Origin: Pararhizobium sp. IMCC21322
Lineage (GTDB): Bacteria > Pseudomonadota > Alphaproteobacteria > Rhizobiales > GCA-2746425
Direction of reading: 5' to 3'
Length of the DNA stretch: 64,000 nt
Assembly: GCF_030758295.1 (NCBI RefSeq)
Contig: NZ_CP132335.1
Span: 4,998,412 to 5,062,411, forward strand
Shown here: piece by piece, positions 24,076 to 32,519 of the stretch
Layout of the letters: the number at the start of each line of letters is the position of its first letter
Numbering within the stretch: position 1 is the first letter of the stretch
Position numbers and translations under genes: made by a program
The notes under the pieces: model-generated
Told to the model about the DNA's origin: nothing
The model's database searches: none
Seen by the model: only the letters and a program-made list of their open reading frames with translations

Positions 24076-25170
24076 CTAAAGCGCGCCATCGGCGGCCATT
24101 TGCATGTAACTGGTGTCAAAGCGCAGCTTCACATTGTCCCCATCGCCAAAAACCGATCCATCAGGAAAGGCCACACCAACAAATTCAGCGCTCGGCGCGC
24201 CTTCACCAAGGATGCCTTTGTCAAACAGGAACTCGGCCACGAATTTCATCGTGTCGGGCAAGTCGGTGGATTGGGTGAAACTCACCGCATCCGCTGGTGC
24301 AAAGAACATCTCTGTGGTTGCCAATTGCGCATCATATCCGGCCAGATCCGTTCCGGAGGCAACAGCCATGCTCTCGCGAGCAGCTTTACCTTCGTCGCTG
24401 TCGGACGCAATCAGTGCCATGACTTCGTACCAGGCACCAGTCAACGCCTTGCCGAATGCAGGATTGTCCGCCAGCGTCTTGGTATTCACCATCATGACAT
24501 CGATGATTTCACCGGAAATTCCGGCACTGTCAAAGACCTTGGTCGCATTGGCCTGCGCTTCAATTTCAGACAGAAGCGGGTTCCATGTCACAATTGCTGT
24601 CACATCATCCGTAGCATAGGCGGCAATCATGTCAGCGTCAGAGGTGTTGACGACGGTCAGGTCCCGCTCCGAAAGGCCCACCGTATCGAGAGCACGTGCC
24701 AGCAGATAATGCGACACCGACAGTTCCACCAGATTGACGCTCTGGCCCTTGATGGCAGCAAGATCCGTGGCGTCTTTCAAAATAATGCCGTCATTGCCGT
24801 TGGAAAAATCACCCACGATCAACGCCGTGGTATCCACACCGCCGCCAGCGGGAATGGACAGCGCATCCATATTGGTCATGGAGCAGCCGTCAAATTGTCC
24901 TGCGGTATACTGGTTGATGGATTCCACATAATCGTTGATCTGGACGATATCGACGCTGATTTCGTACTTGTCGGCCCACTTTTTCATAATGCCGGAATCT
25001 GCCAGATAGCCCCAGGGCATCCAGCCAACATAGATCGACCAGCAAACGCTGAATTCAGATTTTTCTTCCGCCACAGCTTTGGTCATGCCGGTTGGCACCG
25101 CCAAAAGGCCAGCCACACACATTGCCTTGGCAAATATCTTGGCTTTGGCAAATGTCTTGAAATTGGTCAT
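24076..25170 (-). CDS. ABC transporter substrate-binding protein (guanidine uptake)
   Basis: 364 residues. ATG 25170 is preferred because AGGAG lies seven bases before it; the in-frame ATG at 25188 has none. A signal peptide of about 35 residues ends near TKAVAEEK. The mature protein is of the NitT/TauT (NrtA/SsuA) binding-protein family: SVCWSIYVGWMPWGYLADS, NDYVESINQYTAGQFDG, TSDADMIAAYATDDVTAIVTWNP. Such proteins in ykkC operons are often annotated as urea, nitrate or taurine binders. It is the first gene after the riboswitch, so guanidine is the expected ligand. Confidence 0.9.
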   Translation of the reverse strand: MTNFKTFAKAKIFAKAMCVAGLLAVPTGMTKAVAEEKSEFSVCWSIYVGWMPWGYLADSGIMKKWADKYEISVDIVQINDYVESINQYTAGQFDGCSMTNMDALSIPAGGGVDTTALIVGDFSNGNDGIILKDATDLAAIKGQSVNLVELSVSHYLLARALDTVGLSERDLTVVNTSDADMIAAYATDDVTAIVTWNPLLSEIEAQANATKVFDSAGISGEIIDVMMVNTKTLADNPAFGKALTGAWYEVMALIASDSDEGKAARESMAVASGTDLAGYDAQLATTEMFFAPADAVSFTQSTDLPDTMKFVAEFLFDKGILGEGAPSAEFVGVAFPDGSVFGDGDNVKLRFDTSYMQMAADGAL

Positions 25171-25231
25171 GCGCATCTCCTGTTTCATGTTCGGCCATCA
25201 AGCCGATTTGTAAGGAGTTTGGGCGCACAGA

Positions 25232-25277
25232 CCGGGAGGAAGTTTGCGCGCGCAAACCTGTGCAGTATTCTCCCGGG
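25232..25277 (-). promoter_or_regulatory. Putative expression platform of the guanidine-I riboswitch
   Basis: The aptamer's 3' CCCGGGAG can pair instead with CTCCCGG 31 bases downstream (plus-strand 25232-25238), enclosing a perfect 16-base palindrome GTTTGCGCGCGCAAAC (25242-25257). This would compete with aptamer folding, so ligand binding should release it. There is no T-run after the hairpin, so it is not a classic intrinsic terminator. How it blocks expression is not clear from the sequence. Confidence 0.6.
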
Positions 25278-25375
25278 TTTTTGTCCCGCCGTGTCACCAG
25301 GCTGTCTCGCCAGGCTTGCGTCTCTCGGACCTGCGTCCGGCTGAATCAATCAACCGCACCGGAACCCTAGACGCG
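25269..25375 (-). ncRNA. Guanidine-I (ykkC) riboswitch aptamer
   Basis: On the minus strand the conserved elements come in the right order and spacing: CTAGGGTTCCGG, then GGTCCGAGAGACGCA, then ACGGCGGGACAAAAACCCGGGAGA (in two overlapping parts). These are the hallmark blocks of the guanidine-I class. It lies about 100 bases upstream of the binding-protein start. The RNA turns on downstream genes when guanidinium is bound, so the operon should be induced by free guanidine. Confidence 0.95.
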
Positions 25376-25462
25376 CTGCACGCATTTAGTTTTGCAGGAA
25401 CTATGCCATTTTTCAAAAATTGATTTTTTACTATATATATCAGATAAATAGAAAATATTTAT

Positions 25463-25497
25463 GCAAAACAGAAAAGCCCTCAGCTCTTCTGTTTTGC
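25463..25497 (-). terminator. Terminator downstream of uxuA
   Basis: Perfect 11-base arms GCAAAACAGAA and TTCTGTTTTGC around a 13-base loop, 30 bases after the uxuA stop. On the minus strand the stem itself ends in TTCTGTTTTGC, giving a U-rich tail. Confidence 0.7.
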
Positions 25498-25526
25498 CCA
25501 TGATTTAGGCAGTATTTGATGATTGA

Positions 25527-26738
25527 TTATTTTTCAGGCGACGCACAGGCCGCCATAATACCGCGCAATTCCGCCAGACCGCGCATCCGCCCTAACAGCG
25601 GATAACCCGGCATCCCACCTGCACCAATATCGTGCAGAATCTCCTGCCCGTGATCTGGACGCATCGGAATTTGCCAGTCGGCACGGCCTGCCGCCTTGCG
25701 GGCCACCTGCTCACGCATCAACGCCTTAACCACGGAGACCATATCTGTATTGCCTTCAAGATGGGCCGCTTCGTAAAAGCTGCTGCGTCCGGTAACACTC
25801 GGGCCTGTCCGACGTGTATTGCGCAAATGGACGAAATGAATGTGGCTGCCAAGCCGCTCGACAAACCCGGCACCGTCAAAACCCTCAGTGACACCCAGCG
25901 AGCCGGTGCAAAAAGTAATGCCATTGGCCGGACTGTCCACAGTCGACATCACATGAGCATAATCTGCCTCGGTTGACATGATGCGGGGCAGACCGAGCAG
26001 AGAAAACGGCGGATCATCAGCGTGGCAACAAAGACGCAAGCCAAGCTCTTCGGCCAGCGGCACCACCTCGGCCAGAAAATCTGTCAGATTATCGCGAAAT
26101 TGTTCCGCTGAAATCCCCTGATAGGTTTGTAGCAAAGCGCGGATATCGTCCAAGGTCCAATTGTCATTGGCTCCCGGCAAACCGGCAACAATATTGTTCT
26201 GCAATGCAGTTTTCTGACCATCATCCAAGGTTTTGAACAATTGGGCAGCGCGCGCCACAAATTCTGCGGGATAGTCCTCATCAGCCCCTTCACGTTCCAG
26301 AATGAACAGCTCAAAGGTTGCAAATTCCAGAAGGTCGAAGCGCATCGCCGTACCGCCATGAGGCATTGGTGCACGCAAATCTGTGCGGGTCCAATCGAGG
26401 ATCGGCATGAAATTGTAACAGATTGTTTGCATCCCGCACGCGGCCAGATTGCGCATCGATTGGCGATAATTCTCAATATGGATTTTGTAGTCGCCGGTTT
26501 GTGTCTTGATGGATTCAGACACCGGAAGGCTCTCCACCACCTCCCACAGCAAGTCGGAAGCATTCCCGTTGCGCCGCGTCGCAATGGCGCTCTGGCGCTT
26601 CTCAATTTCCGCAACCGACCAGACATTTCCAGGCGTCAGGTGGTAAAGTGCCGTTACAACGCCCTCCACACCAACTTGCAGCATATCATCAATCGTAATC
26701 GGGTCCGCAGGACCAAACCAGCGCCAGGTTTGCAGCAT
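25527..26738 (-). CDS. uxuA: Mannonate dehydratase
   Basis: 403 residues, normal UxuA length. Dehydrates D-mannonate to 2-keto-3-deoxygluconate. Starts MLQTWRWFGPADPITIDDML, with YNFMPILDWTRTDL, the metal-ligand region LRLCCHADDPPFSLLGLPRI, HFVHLRNT and a final MRPDHGQEILHDIG, all typical of the TIM-barrel UxuA family. It is last in a minus-strand operon behind two Gfo/Idh/MocA genes (14-base gap). UxaC and UxuB, the two preceding steps from glucuronate, are in the divergent operon. Confidence 0.96.
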   Translation of the reverse strand: MLQTWRWFGPADPITIDDMLQVGVEGVVTALYHLTPGNVWSVAEIEKRQSAIATRRNGNASDLLWEVVESLPVSESIKTQTGDYKIHIENYRQSMRNLAACGMQTICYNFMPILDWTRTDLRAPMPHGGTAMRFDLLEFATFELFILEREGADEDYPAEFVARAAQLFKTLDDGQKTALQNNIVAGLPGANDNWTLDDIRALLQTYQGISAEQFRDNLTDFLAEVVPLAEELGLRLCCHADDPPFSLLGLPRIMSTEADYAHVMSTVDSPANGITFCTGSLGVTEGFDGAGFVERLGSHIHFVHLRNTRRTGPSVTGRSSFYEAAHLEGNTDMVSVVKALMREQVARKAAGRADWQIPMRPDHGQEILHDIGAGGMPGYPLLGRMRGLAELRGIMAACASPEK

Positions 26739-26753
26739 TGTCTTGCCTCTCTC

Positions 26754-27794
26754 TTATGTTCGGGAATCTGATGCTGCGAAGGGCAGCGCGGTATCAGCCA
26801 TCAATTGAGCCTTCAAAGCCAGTTCCATAACCTTGAAGGCATGGGCCTGCGGCATGGCTGTTTCAGTCCGGTCACGAATGTCATTGGCCAGGTTCTGGAA
26901 ATAGGGATAGCCCGCATCGGAACAGTCGATTTTCTCGCATCGGCTTCCATTCACCAGATAGAGGTGGTCAATCCCGTCATCCCGCGCAACATCGACATAT
27001 TTGCGCAATTCAATGTAGCCCTCGGTCCCCAGAAGGGTCAGCCGTCCATCGCCCCAATTCGGCAACGCATCCGGCGTGTACCAGTCCACGCGAATATAGC
27101 CATGACCATTGGCGCTACGCAGCGCAATCTCGCCAAAGTCCTGAAGACCCGGATCATCCAGATTTGCGTAATTGGCCGCCGAGGCAAGCGTTACCTCAGC
27201 ATCGTCCGAGCCGGTAAAATACAAAAACTGGTCAATCTGATGCGACGCGATATCGCACAAAATGCCGCCATATTTCTCACGCTGAAAAAACCACTCTGGC
27301 CGTGTTGGCCGATTAAGCCTGTGCGGCCCCAGCCCGACCGTCTGCACAACCCGGCCAATGGCTCCAGCTTGCACCAGTTCTGCAGCCCTGGTAACGCTGG
27401 CAACCTCGAATCGTTCTGAAAAATCCACCGACCAGATACGCCCTGTCTCCGCCACAGCGGCCTTGATATCGGCAAGCTGATCCAGACTGATGCAGCCCGG
27501 TTTGTCGAGCATCACATCCTTGCCGTGGCGCATTGCTTCAACAGCCAGTGCCGCGCGATCTGCCGGAACCGCTGCAATCAGGAACAGGTCAATCGAGGGA
27601 TCATCCAACAACCCCGAGCGGTCAGAAAAGCGTTTTGCGTCAGGAAAGCGCTTGGTGAAACCCTGCAGGGTCGGCGGTTCGCCATCGGTCCACCAGCCAG
27701 CAAATTCACAGCCAACATCAAGCATGTTCTGTACCATGCCGTAAATGTGCCGATGATCCAGCCCGATGGCCGCAAATCGAATGGGATCAGTCAT
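26754..27794 (-). CDS. Gfo/Idh/MocA-family oxidoreductase (second of pair)
   Basis: 346 residues from ATG 27794. NAD(P)-binding N-terminal domain (IRFAAIGLDHRHIYGMVQNM), then the family's DKPGCIS segment (EKP equivalent, here DKP) near residue 95 and a C-terminal domain with YGGILCDIASHQIDQFLYF, where histidine and nearby residues serve catalysis. The glycine motif is atypical (GLDHRHIYG in place of GxGxxG). It overlaps the preceding gene by eight bases. Likely oxidises or epimerises a sugar or inositol-like derivative feeding the uronate pathway. The exact substrate is unknown. Confidence 0.88.
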   Translation of the reverse strand: MTDPIRFAAIGLDHRHIYGMVQNMLDVGCEFAGWWTDGEPPTLQGFTKRFPDAKRFSDRSGLLDDPSIDLFLIAAVPADRAALAVEAMRHGKDVMLDKPGCISLDQLADIKAAVAETGRIWSVDFSERFEVASVTRAAELVQAGAIGRVVQTVGLGPHRLNRPTRPEWFFQREKYGGILCDIASHQIDQFLYFTGSDDAEVTLASAANYANLDDPGLQDFGEIALRSANGHGYIRVDWYTPDALPNWGDGRLTLLGTEGYIELRKYVDVARDDGIDHLYLVNGSRCEKIDCSDAGYPYFQNLANDIRDRTETAMPQAHAFKVMELALKAQLMADTALPFAASDSRT

Positions 27795-28839
27795 GAGTTT
27801 TATCCAGTTCGGAAAGAGTAACTGCCCGCTCTGTGCGTGATGACAGAGCAAGCGCATCAATAAGGCGATGAACCGCAAGCGCCTCGCGCCCGGGCGCTAT
27901 CGGCGGCCTGCCGGAGCGGATCGCGTCCGCAAAGTCTTCAATCACGGCCTGATGCCATTCATGGGTAAACGCCATTGGGTCCGCACCGCCACCACTGGCC
28001 ATATCTTCGCCAATGGTCTCTGTGCGGCCATCCTGCCAATGCAAGTCCAGCTTTCCCGATTTCAGGCAAACAGACACATGTTCACAATGCAGGGTGATGG
28101 ATTCTGCCGATCCTGGATAAGACGCCGTGCTTGCCGTCAATGATCCGATAGCCCCGCTTTCAAAATCCAGCCCGGCGGTGACGAAATCCTCTGCCTCCAT
28201 CCTGTGCAGCGCGCTGGTACGTGCCATTGCCTGCACTTTTTTGACTGCACCCGTGAAGGACAGGGCCAAATCCATCGTATGGATCGCCTGTGAAATCAGA
28301 ACACCGCCGCCATCGCGCGCATAGGTTCCCCGCCCCGGCTCATCATAATAGGATTGCGCACGCCACCAGGGCACTGCAATTTCGGCAACTCGGATCGGTC
28401 CGGTTTCACCTGAACCAAGAAGCGCCCGCAGCTTCTGCGACACCTCACGCGCCCGGTGCTGAAACACAATACCAAGGGTCACACCGGCAGCTTCACACTG
28501 CTCAACAATCGCACTGGCAGCTTTCCAGTCCCGCTCGATAGGCTTTTCCAGCAGGATATGTTTGCCAGCAGCAACCAGCTTGCCAATGATATCCGCCCTT
28601 GCATTGGGCGGTGTCGCCACAATGACAAAGTCAATCGCGGCATCTCCGGCGATCTCGTCAACGGAGGTGTAAACGCGCACGCGCTCCACAGCGTCTGGCA
28701 TATGCTCTTTGATGAAAGCAGCAGCCTTGCTGGCATCGCGGCTGCAAACACCGCGCAGCGTCAGACCCTTGGTACTTGCTTTGATGGCATTCAGATGCGT
28801 CGCGGCCACCATACCCAGACCGATCATGGCCAAATTCAT
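27787..28839 (-). CDS. Gfo/Idh/MocA-family oxidoreductase (first of pair)
   Basis: 350 residues from ATG 28839, with GGAG eight bases upstream (GTG 28848 is also in frame). Rossmann motif MIGLGMVAATHLNAI, the EKPIERD motif near residue 92, and the C-terminal GGGVLISQAIHTMDLALSF with the catalytic histidine. First gene of the operon with the second oxidoreductase and uxuA, divergent from the GntR-uxaC operon and sharing its operator. Probably an NAD(P)-dependent sugar dehydrogenase. The substrate is not readable. Confidence 0.9.
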   Translation of the reverse strand: MNLAMIGLGMVAATHLNAIKASTKGLTLRGVCSRDASKAAAFIKEHMPDAVERVRVYTSVDEIAGDAAIDFVIVATPPNARADIIGKLVAAGKHILLEKPIERDWKAASAIVEQCEAAGVTLGIVFQHRAREVSQKLRALLGSGETGPIRVAEIAVPWWRAQSYYDEPGRGTYARDGGGVLISQAIHTMDLALSFTGAVKKVQAMARTSALHRMEAEDFVTAGLDFESGAIGSLTASTASYPGSAESITLHCEHVSVCLKSGKLDLHWQDGRTETIGEDMASGGGADPMAFTHEWHQAVIEDFADAIRSGRPPIAPGREALAVHRLIDALALSSRTERAVTLSELDKTHD

Positions 28840-28930
28840 TGCAAACACTCCATCAAGGCTTAGCCCGTCACCAGAAAATACCCGGTTTCAGAGCTTGGCA
28901 GGCAACCTGCAGGCCGGTTGTGCAATCTTT

Positions 28931-28944
28931 GTATACCGGTATAC
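28931..28944. promoter_or_regulatory. GntR operator between the divergent uronate operons
   Basis: GTATACCGGTATAC, a perfect 14-base palindrome flanked by TTT and TGG, a classic FCD-GntR site. It lies 92 bases from the oxidoreductase start and 26 bases before the regulator start, so it can repress both operons. Confidence 0.78.
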
Positions 28945-28969
28945 TGGTCCAGCACAATAGGAGCCAGCC

Positions 28970-29737
28970 ATGGCGCAGCAAACTGAGATTACAGCGGTTG
29001 CACAGCCACTAAACACGCAGCAACCGGACAAGCGCTTCCCTGAAATCGATCCGGCACAACCTGCTGGAAACCAGATTTTGAACGTCCTGCAAGCCATGAT
29101 CCTGACTATGGAACTGCCGCCGGGACAGGCCCTTTCAGAAGCGGATATCGCGACCAAATTCGGGGCCAGCCGCACACCGGTCCGCGAGGCATTACAGAAA
29201 TTGCGTGAAGCCCAATTGGTCACCACACAGCCAAGCCGGGGCAACTTTGTGACAAGGCTCAACAGGAGTAAAATTCTGGAAGCGCGTTTTCTGCGGGAGG
29301 CCCTGGAAGTTGCCATTGTCGACCGTCTTTGTGAAACGGGTCTGTCAGACGCGTTTACAGCCAGCCTCCACGATAATCTGAAGCGCCAGAAAAAGGCAAT
29401 CAAGCGCCGCGACACTCAGGAATTTAGCCATCTCGATGATGCATTTCATCTGACCCTTGCGCGAGCTACTGATTATCCCCGCGTTGCCGATGTTCTGAGA
29501 CGGGAAAAAATTCTACTCGACCGGCTTCGGGTTTTGGCTTTGCGCAGCAAATCCCACCAGAAAAGCCTGCTTCAGGATCATCAGAACATGCTCGCCACAA
29601 TTCTGGAACAGGACAAGAATACGGCAATCAGTTTGACCAGACGGCATTTGAATACAGTACTCGACACGCTGTCAGCTTTGGAGCAAACACATGCTGACTA
29701 TTTTGAACAAGACACCACAACACGGACCGTTTTATGA
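28970..29737 (+). CDS. GntR-family (FCD) regulator of uronate genes
   Basis: 255 residues. Winged helix at about 35-100 with ATKFGASRTPVREALQKLRE and the wing VTTQPSRGNFV, then a helical FCD domain containing the metal-ligand-like HLDDAFHLTLA and HQNML. Functionally like UxuR/ExuR. Its stop overlaps the uxaC start (ATGA at 29734). Likely effector: a hexuronate intermediate. Confidence 0.9.
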   Translation: MAQQTEITAVAQPLNTQQPDKRFPEIDPAQPAGNQILNVLQAMILTMELPPGQALSEADIATKFGASRTPVREALQKLREAQLVTTQPSRGNFVTRLNRSKILEARFLREALEVAIVDRLCETGLSDAFTASLHDNLKRQKKAIKRRDTQEFSHLDDAFHLTLARATDYPRVADVLRREKILLDRLRVLALRSKSHQKSLLQDHQNMLATILEQDKNTAISLTRRHLNTVLDTLSALEQTHADYFEQDTTTRTVL

Positions 29738-31125
29738 CGAACGCACCCATGGGCACGATCCATTTAACAGCTCAAGCTGACACCATCTACCAGCACATTC
29801 GTGACATACCGATTGTATCTCCGCACGGCCATTGTGATCCGTCCTGGTTTGCCAAGAACACGGCGTTTAGCGACCCGGCTGAACTGCTGATTATTCCGGA
29901 TCATTACGTGTTTCGCATGCTGTACAGTCAGGGCGTTCCGCTTGAAAGCCTTGGGCTTGGAACACCTGCAGAAGACCGCGATCCAAGGAGAATTTTCAAG
30001 ATCTTTGCGGAACACTGGAACCGTTTTCTGGGCACGCCCAGCCGGCAATGGCTCGAGCATACATTTGTCAATGTGTTTGGCCTGACAGAACCACTGACGC
30101 CAAAAACTGCAGATCACTACTATGATCTGATCGACGCCAAACTGAAAACGCCGGAATTCCGGCCAAGAGCCCTGTTCGAAAGCTTTGGCCTTGAGGTGCT
30201 GGCCACCACCGATGGCGCACTGGATACGCTTACCCACCACGCGGCCATCCAAAACAGCGACTGGCAGGGCCGTATTATTCCGACCTTCCGCCCAGATACA
30301 GTTCTCAACCCGGCATCGCCGGACTTTATCCCCCATATGCACCAATTGGCTGAAATGACGGGAGAAGACACAGCGTCCTTCCAAAACTACCTGAGCGCAT
30401 TGCGCCAATGCAGAGCAGCCTTCAAAGCAGCCGGCGCAACCGCCACTGATCACGCCATCACCGAAATCTACACGGAACAAATATCTGATGCAGACATGCA
30501 GGCCTTACTGCAAAAAGCCCTGAACGCGCCTCTGGATCACGCCGAGTCCACGCTGTTTTACGGCCGGATGCTGATCGAAATGGCGCAGATGTCGATTGAT
30601 GATGGCCTTGTCATGCAGATTCATGCGGGCAGCTACCGTTCGACAAATCGGGCCCTGTTCAAAAGCTTCGGAAATGATATGGGCGCGGATATTCCAATCG
30701 CCGTCGATTGGGTGCGCGGCCTGGCGCCCCTGCTCAACAAAGTTGGCAACAATCCCGATCTGACCATTATTCTGTTCACGCTGGACGAGACAACCTATGC
30801 CCGCGAACTGGCCCCGATGGCTGGTCACTGGCCATGCCTGCGTCTTGGACCGCCCTGGTGGTTCCATGACAGCCTCAACGGCATCGCACGTTACTTCGAT
30901 GCGGTGGTCGAGACTGCGGGCTATTGGAATCTCGCCGGTTTCAACGATGACACACGGGCATTTTTGTCCATTCCGGCACGTCATGATTTATGGCGGCGCG
31001 GCGTTGCCACGCATCTGGGTACACAAATCTCCCGCGGCCTGTTTGGAAAGTCAGATGCTTTGGAAATCGCGCGGCTTCTGACACGCGATTTGGCGATCGA
31101 TGCTTACCGCCTGAGGGGTGTATGA
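29734..31125 (+). CDS. uxaC: Glucuronate isomerase
   Basis: 463 residues. Converts D-glucuronate to D-fructuronate (or galacturonate to tagaturonate). Amidohydrolase-like fold: the metal motif SPHGHCDPSWFAKN near residue 30, RWLEHTF-like QWLEHTFVNVFGL, LATTDGALDTLTHH, QIHAGSYRSTN, and the C-terminal GYWNLAGFNDDTRAFLSIPARHD. Overlaps the regulator stop and is followed at once by uxuB. First of the three Ashwell-pathway steps; all three enzymes are present in this 6-kb stretch. Confidence 0.95.
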   Translation: MTNAPMGTIHLTAQADTIYQHIRDIPIVSPHGHCDPSWFAKNTAFSDPAELLIIPDHYVFRMLYSQGVPLESLGLGTPAEDRDPRRIFKIFAEHWNRFLGTPSRQWLEHTFVNVFGLTEPLTPKTADHYYDLIDAKLKTPEFRPRALFESFGLEVLATTDGALDTLTHHAAIQNSDWQGRIIPTFRPDTVLNPASPDFIPHMHQLAEMTGEDTASFQNYLSALRQCRAAFKAAGATATDHAITEIYTEQISDADMQALLQKALNAPLDHAESTLFYGRMLIEMAQMSIDDGLVMQIHAGSYRSTNRALFKSFGNDMGADIPIAVDWVRGLAPLLNKVGNNPDLTIILFTLDETTYARELAPMAGHWPCLRLGPPWWFHDSLNGIARYFDAVVETAGYWNLAGFNDDTRAFLSIPARHDLWRRGVATHLGTQISRGLFGKSDALEIARLLTRDLAIDAYRLRGV

Positions 31126-31126
31126 C

Positions 31127-32458
31127 ATGAAGCGCATTCTGCATCTCGGCCCCGGTAACTTTTTTCGCGCCCATCAAGCCTGGTATACGCACCACGCCAA
31201 CGCTCACGGGAACGAGACCTGGCAAATCACGGGTGTTTCCCTGAAAAGCAGCACAGCAAGAGACAACCTTGCGCCGCAGGACTGTGATTATACGCTGGTC
31301 ATTAACAGTGTTGCGGACACAGACTATCAACGCATTACCGTCATCGACAGAATTCTGGTTGGCCCAGAAAATCCGCAAGCAATCATTGATCTGATTGCTG
31401 ATCCGGCAACAGTAATCGTCAGCCTGACAGTCACCGAAAAGGGCTATCACATAGATGCCAAAACCGGCCATCTCAACACGGGCAATCCTGATATTGCAGC
31501 TGAAATGTCCGACGGCCAGCCCCGCACGGCGATTGGCTTTCTGGCGTTTGGACTGCAACAACGACAGCAGCAAAATGCAGATCCGATAACAATTATCAGC
31601 TGTGATAATCTGTCCGACAATGGCGCGACTTTAAAAAAGCTGGTGCAGGAATTCGACCAGGAGGCCAGTGTTGGCCTTGCAGATTGGCTGAAAAAATCAG
31701 TCACCTTTCCTGGCACCATGGTCGACCGCATCACGCCTGCAACCACGGATTCACTGCGCCAGGAGGTTCATCAGAAAACCGGCTGGGCAGATGCCTCACC
31801 GGTTGCGACCGAGCTGTTTTCAGAATGGATAATTGAAGATAATTTCGCTGCAGCACGGCCTGCCTGGGATCAGGCGGGCGCGCAGTTTGTGGATGATGTT
31901 TCCCCTTTCGAGCAAAGAAAGCTGCGGCTGTTGAACGGAACCCATTCATTCCTCGCCTATGCCGGCCTTTACACCGGCCATACCTATGTTCATGAGGCGA
32001 TTGCCGACGCTTTGCTGCGGAAAGCTGTTGAAGATCTGATGCTGGAGGCAACCGCCACATTGCCCGCAGCCATGCATTCGGATGCCGCTGACTATTGCAC
32101 AGAATTGATTGAGCGTTTTGCCAACCCGGCTTTGAAGCATGAGCTGGCACAGATCGCCGGTGATGGCAGCCAGAAACTGCCAGTCCGAATCCTGTCGACG
32201 ATTACCGACCGGGACAGCAAAGGCATACCTTCCCCGCGTGCTTTTGATGCAATCGCCTATTGGCTGGTTTTTATTCATCAACGCAGTGCAGCTGGCGCGG
32301 ATATAAACGATCCGCTGGCAAAGCGCTTTGCTGAAATCCAGCAATCCTCTGACGATAGACGTAGCAGGCTCAGCGCCATTCTTCAAACATTATCACCTGA
32401 CGCCAGTCTTGATCAGGACAGGATTCTGGACAGGGCAGAGACACTTCTGGACGCCTGA
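31127..32458 (+). CDS. uxuB: Fructuronate reductase (mannitol dehydrogenase family)
   Basis: 443 residues from ATG 31127, one base after the uxaC stop, with GAGGGG upstream. NAD-dependent reduction of fructuronate to mannonate. Rossmann motif ILHLGPGNFFRAHQAWYTH at the N-terminus, ISCDNLSDNG, TFPGTMVDRITPATT, and the catalytic segment KLRLLNGTHSFLAYAG. Context between uxaC and a sugar kinase and near uxuA favours fructuronate over mannitol or tagaturonate, though the family cannot always be separated by sequence. Confidence 0.9.
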   Translation: MKRILHLGPGNFFRAHQAWYTHHANAHGNETWQITGVSLKSSTARDNLAPQDCDYTLVINSVADTDYQRITVIDRILVGPENPQAIIDLIADPATVIVSLTVTEKGYHIDAKTGHLNTGNPDIAAEMSDGQPRTAIGFLAFGLQQRQQQNADPITIISCDNLSDNGATLKKLVQEFDQEASVGLADWLKKSVTFPGTMVDRITPATTDSLRQEVHQKTGWADASPVATELFSEWIIEDNFAAARPAWDQAGAQFVDDVSPFEQRKLRLLNGTHSFLAYAGLYTGHTYVHEAIADALLRKAVEDLMLEATATLPAAMHSDAADYCTELIERFANPALKHELAQIAGDGSQKLPVRILSTITDRDSKGIPSPRAFDAIAYWLVFIHQRSAAGADINDPLAKRFAEIQQSSDDRRSRLSAILQTLSPDASLDQDRILDRAETLLDA

Positions 32459-32483
32459 CAAAATGTGAGACATGTTGAGGACT

Positions 32484-32501
32484 GGGGTCTGAACCCAATT
32501 G
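32484..32501. repeat. Short dispersed palindromic motif, copy 1
   Basis: GGGGTCTGAACCCAATTG, 26 bases after the uxuB stop. A near-identical copy (AGGGTCTGAACCCAATTG) lies at 48494-48511, and a partial one (ACTGGGGTCTG) at 43099-43109. The core GGGTCTGAACCC is a small dyad. Confidence 0.55.
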
Positions 32502-32519
32502 TTCCCACGGGAGAATTTT

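Larger units (their letters stand above)
25171..25526. other. Riboswitch leader and uxuA 3' region
   Basis: A 356-base gene-free stretch. It carries the leader of the guanidine operon (aptamer 25269-25375, hairpin 25232-25277), an AT-rich segment near 25420-25460 that may hold the promoter, and the uxuA terminator at 25463-25497. Confidence 0.75.

Noticed and set aside
23719-25344. Plus-strand open frame of 541 codons, opposite the guanidine ABC genes
   Set aside because: It is antisense to well-supported binding-protein and permease genes and crosses the riboswitch. Its translation is rich in His, Arg and Cys with no domain pattern, as expected for a shadow frame.
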